Shown here: positions 4,203-6,141 of the stretch, in pieces
Layout of the letters: each line of letters starts with the position of its first letter
Numbering within the stretch: position 1 is the stretch's first letter
Source of the DNA: Streptomyces sp.
GTDB lineage: Bacteria > Actinomycetota > Actinomycetes > Streptomycetales > Streptomycetaceae
DNA length: 6,141 nt
Reading direction: 5' to 3'
Assembly (NCBI GenBank): GCA_003519485.1
Contig: DOWQ01000504.1
Location: 1-6,141 of the forward strand
Notes under the pieces: generated by a model
What the model was told of the DNA's origin: nothing
The model's database searches: none
The model's input: only the letters and a program-made list of their open reading frames with translations
Program-made: the position numbers and the translations under genes

Positions 4203-6092
4203 ATGACGAAACGTACCCGAGTACGGGCCCCTGAGCTGCAAGGACGTGCGTGGATCAACACGGGCGGCAAGGAACTGAGCCTTGCCGACTTCCGAGGGCG
4301 CACATTGGTGCTGGATTTCTGGACCTTCTGCTGCGTGAACTGCCTCCACGTGCTCGACGAACTGCGGGAGCTGGAGCAGAAGCACCACGACACCGTCGTG
4401 GTCGTCGGCGTCCACTCGCCGAAGTTCGCGCACGAGGCCGAGCACGCGGCCGTCGTCGACGCCGTCGAGCGCTACGAGGTCCGGCACCCCGTCCTCGACG
4501 ACCCCGAGCTGGCCACCTGGAAGCAGTACGCCGTCCGCGCCTGGCCGACCCTCGTCGTGATCGACCCGGAGGGCTACGTCGTGGCCCAGCACGCCGGCGA
4601 GGGCCACGCACACGCGATCGAGAGGCTCGTCGAGGAGCTGGAGGAGACCCACTCCGCCAAGGGCACCCTGCGGCGCGGCGAGGGCCCGTACGTCGCCCCC
4701 GAGCCCGTGCCCACCGACCTGCGTTTCCCCGGCAAGGTCCTGCGGCTGCCCGGTGGCACCTTCCTGGTGTCGGACTCCACCCGGCACGCCCTCGTCGAGC
4801 TGGCCGCCGACGGGGGGACCGTCGTGCGGCGGATCGGCACCGGCGAGCGCGGCCTCACCGACGGCGGGCCGGACGAGGCCCGCTTCAGCGAGCCGCAGGG
4901 GCTGGCGCTGCTGCCCGACGGCACGGTAGCGGTCGCCGACACGGTCAACCACGCGCTCCGCTCGTACGACCCGGCGACGGGCCTCGTCGCGACCATCGCC
5001 GGCACCGGCCGGCAGTGGTGGCAGGGCGCCCCGGTCGCCGGGCCGGCGCGGGAGGTCGAGCTCTCCTCTCCCTGGGACGTGGCGTGGTTCGACGGCCGGC
5101 TGTGGATCGCGATGGCCGGTGTCCACCAGCTGTGGGCCTACACCCCGCCGTCCGGCCCGGACGGCGGGGAAGCGGGATCGCGGGAAACCGAGCCGGGGGC
5201 GGCCGAGCCGGTGGCCCGCACCGGGACGGTCGAGGCCGTCGCCGGCACGACCAACGAGGGGCTGGTGGACGGGCCCGCCGCCGAGGCGTGGTTCGCACAG
5301 CCGTCCGGGCTCGCCGCCACCGAGGACCGGCTGTGGATCGCCGACTCCGAGACCAGCGCGCTGCGGTGGCTCGAGCGGGACGGCGACGGCCACACCGTCC
5401 GTACGGCCGTCGGCACCGGGCTGTTCGACTTCGGCCACCGCGACGGACCGGCCGGGCAGGCCCTGCTCCAGCATCCGCTCGGCGTCACCGCGCTCCCCGA
5501 CGGCTCGGTCGCCGTCAGTGACACGTACAACCACGCGCTGCGCCGCTTCGACCCCGCCACCCAAAAGATGAGCACGCTCGCCACCGATCTGCGCGAGCCC
5601 TCGGCCGCGGTCTTCGCGGACGGGGACATCGTGGTCGTGGAGTCCGCGCGGCACCGGCTGACCCGGCTGCGGCTGCCCGAGGAGGCGGTACGGGTCGAGG
5701 CCGTCGCGCACCGCACCCAGCGCGCGGCGACCGAGGTCGCGCCGGGGCGGCTGCGCCTCGACGTGGTCTTCCGTGCGCCCGCCGGGCAGAAGCTGGACGA
5801 CCGCTACGGACCCGCCACCCGGCTGACCGTCAGTGCCACCCCGCCCGGGCTGCTGGCCGAGGGCGCCGGCACGGACACCGCTCTCGGCCGCGAACTCGTG
5901 CTGGCGGACGGCATGGCGGAGGGCGTCCTGCACGTCTCCGCGATGGCCGCCTCCTGCGACGTGCCCACCGGCGGGGACGACGAGTACCCGGCCTGCCACA
6001 TGCACCAGCAGGACTGGGGCGTGCCGGTCCGGGTGACGGAGGCCGGGACGGACCGGCTGCCGCTCGTCCTGGCGGGGCCGGCGGCGCCGTAG
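4203..6092 (+). CDS. thioredoxin-like / NHL-repeat protein (NHLRC2-type)
   Basis: A complete 629-residue cytoplasmic protein. Residues about 8-155 form a thioredoxin-like (TlpA/AhpC-TSA) domain: LSLADFRGRTLVLDFW (25-40), then TFCCVNCLHVLDELREL (41-57) with the CxxC pair Cys44/Cys47, VGVHSPKFAHEAEH (68-81) and the cis-proline motif AWPTLVVIDPEG (113-124). Residues about 170-490 are an NHL beta-propeller with repeats such as FSEPQGLALLPDGTVAVADT (228-247), FAQPSGLAATEDRLWIADSE (364-383) and LQHPLGVTALPDGSVAVSDT (422-441), each followed by an N/S-H/A-L-R blade end. Residues 495-629 are a beta-rich C-terminal domain with Cys585 and Cys598. The same three-part architecture occurs in animal NHLRC2; a redox role is inferred, the substrate is unknown. 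A loop rich in G, E and A (316-340) interrupts the propeller. There is no signal peptide. The ATG has AAGG directly against it and GAGG 12 bases off, so the translation signal is poor or the transcript leaderless. Confidence 0.96.
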   Translation: MTKRTRVRAPELQGRAWINTGGKELSLADFRGRTLVLDFWTFCCVNCLHVLDELRELEQKHHDTVVVVGVHSPKFAHEAEHAAVVDAVERYEVRHPVLDDPELATWKQYAVRAWPTLVVIDPEGYVVAQHAGEGHAHAIERLVEELEETHSAKGTLRRGEGPYVAPEPVPTDLRFPGKVLRLPGGTFLVSDSTRHALVELAADGGTVVRRIGTGERGLTDGGPDEARFSEPQGLALLPDGTVAVADTVNHALRSYDPATGLVATIAGTGRQWWQGAPVAGPAREVELSSPWDVAWFDGRLWIAMAGVHQLWAYTPPSGPDGGEAGSRETEPGAAEPVARTGTVEAVAGTTNEGLVDGPAAEAWFAQPSGLAATEDRLWIADSETSALRWLERDGDGHTVRTAVGTGLFDFGHRDGPAGQALLQHPLGVTALPDGSVAVSDTYNHALRRFDPATQKMSTLATDLREPSAAVFADGDIVVVESARHRLTRLRLPEEAVRVEAVAHRTQRAATEVAPGRLRLDVVFRAPAGQKLDDRYGPATRLTVSATPPGLLAEGAGTDTALGRELVLADGMAEGVLHVSAMAASCDVPTGGDDEYPACHMHQQDWGVPVRVTEAGTDRLPLVLAGPAAP

Positions 6093-6097
6093 CGGGG

Positions 6098-6116
6098 GCG
6101 GGGGATGTTCCCCCGC
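6098..6116. terminator. hairpin after the thioredoxin-NHL gene
   Basis: GCGGGGGA (6098-6105) pairs perfectly with TCCCCCGC (6109-6116) around TGT. It begins 5 bases after the TAG at 6090-6092 and is followed by GC-rich sequence with no T-run. The position directly behind the stop codon supports a terminator. Confidence 0.6.
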
Positions 6117-6141
6117 GGGGCCGTGCGGGCCCTGCGGGCCG

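Noticed and set aside
3971..4393. Minus-strand frame covering the gap and the start of the thioredoxin-NHL gene
   Set aside because: Serine- and arginine-rich product with no motif, and it overlaps the conserved thioredoxin domain antisense.
3996..6005. A 669-codon open frame on the minus strand opposite the thioredoxin-NHL gene
   Set aside because: It is the antisense shadow of a high-GC gene; its product is a G/R/V/D-rich composition without motifs, whereas the plus frame has complete thioredoxin and NHL motifs.
1..6141. CRISPR array, insertion sequence or rRNA
   Set aside because: No regularly spaced repeats, transposase with terminal inverted repeats, or rRNA-like stretch was seen on either strand.

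Overview
The window looks like the chromosome of a high-GC actinomycete, most likely Streptomyces or a close relative. The evidence is strong G/C bias at third codon positions, GGGAGG-type ribosome binding sites, ATGA stop/start overlaps, long spurious antisense reading frames, and protein types typical of Streptomyces accessory regions. This is judged from gene content; no database search was possible.

Layout. Positions 1-1359 hold leftward genes: a HATPase_c / anti-sigma-type ATP-binding protein (919-1359), an unrecognised acidic protein translationally coupled to it by ATGA (503-922), a strong hairpin (433-472) that probably ends that operon, and the 5' part of a methyltransferase related to protein-L-isoaspartate / FxLD-system methyltransferases (1-245, running off the left edge). 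A 199-base divergent intergenic region (1360-1558) with several small palindromes separates these from a rightward pair: a class IV (PLP-dependent) aminotransferase-like protein (1559-2353) and, 9 bases later, a helix-turn-helix plus SUMF1/FGE-fold protein broken into two overlapping frames (2363-2884 and 2881-3282). A bidirectional terminator-like hairpin (3293-3323) follows. Facing it is a leftward resolvase-like gene (3319 to about 3832 or 3949), which is also frameshifted. Next comes a roughly 250-base gap with no convincing gene, and then a complete thioredoxin-NHL protein (4203-6092) of the NHLRC2 type, followed by a hairpin.

Interpretation. The right part (from about 4200) has the uniform codon use of a conserved core gene. 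The left part (1 to about 4000) has more relaxed codon use, regulatory or hypothetical genes and two or three lesions, as expected of an accessory island beside a core gene. The leftward ATPase operon and the rightward aminotransferase/XRE-SUMF1 pair share one control region and may be co-regulated; the methyltransferase hints at a RiPP-type (FxLD lanthipeptide) locus continuing beyond position 1. No precursor peptide was found inside the window, so that link is only an inference. The clearest observations are the single-base frameshift in the XRE-SUMF1 gene and the frame change in the resolvase-like gene, which are either real gene decay or assembly errors.
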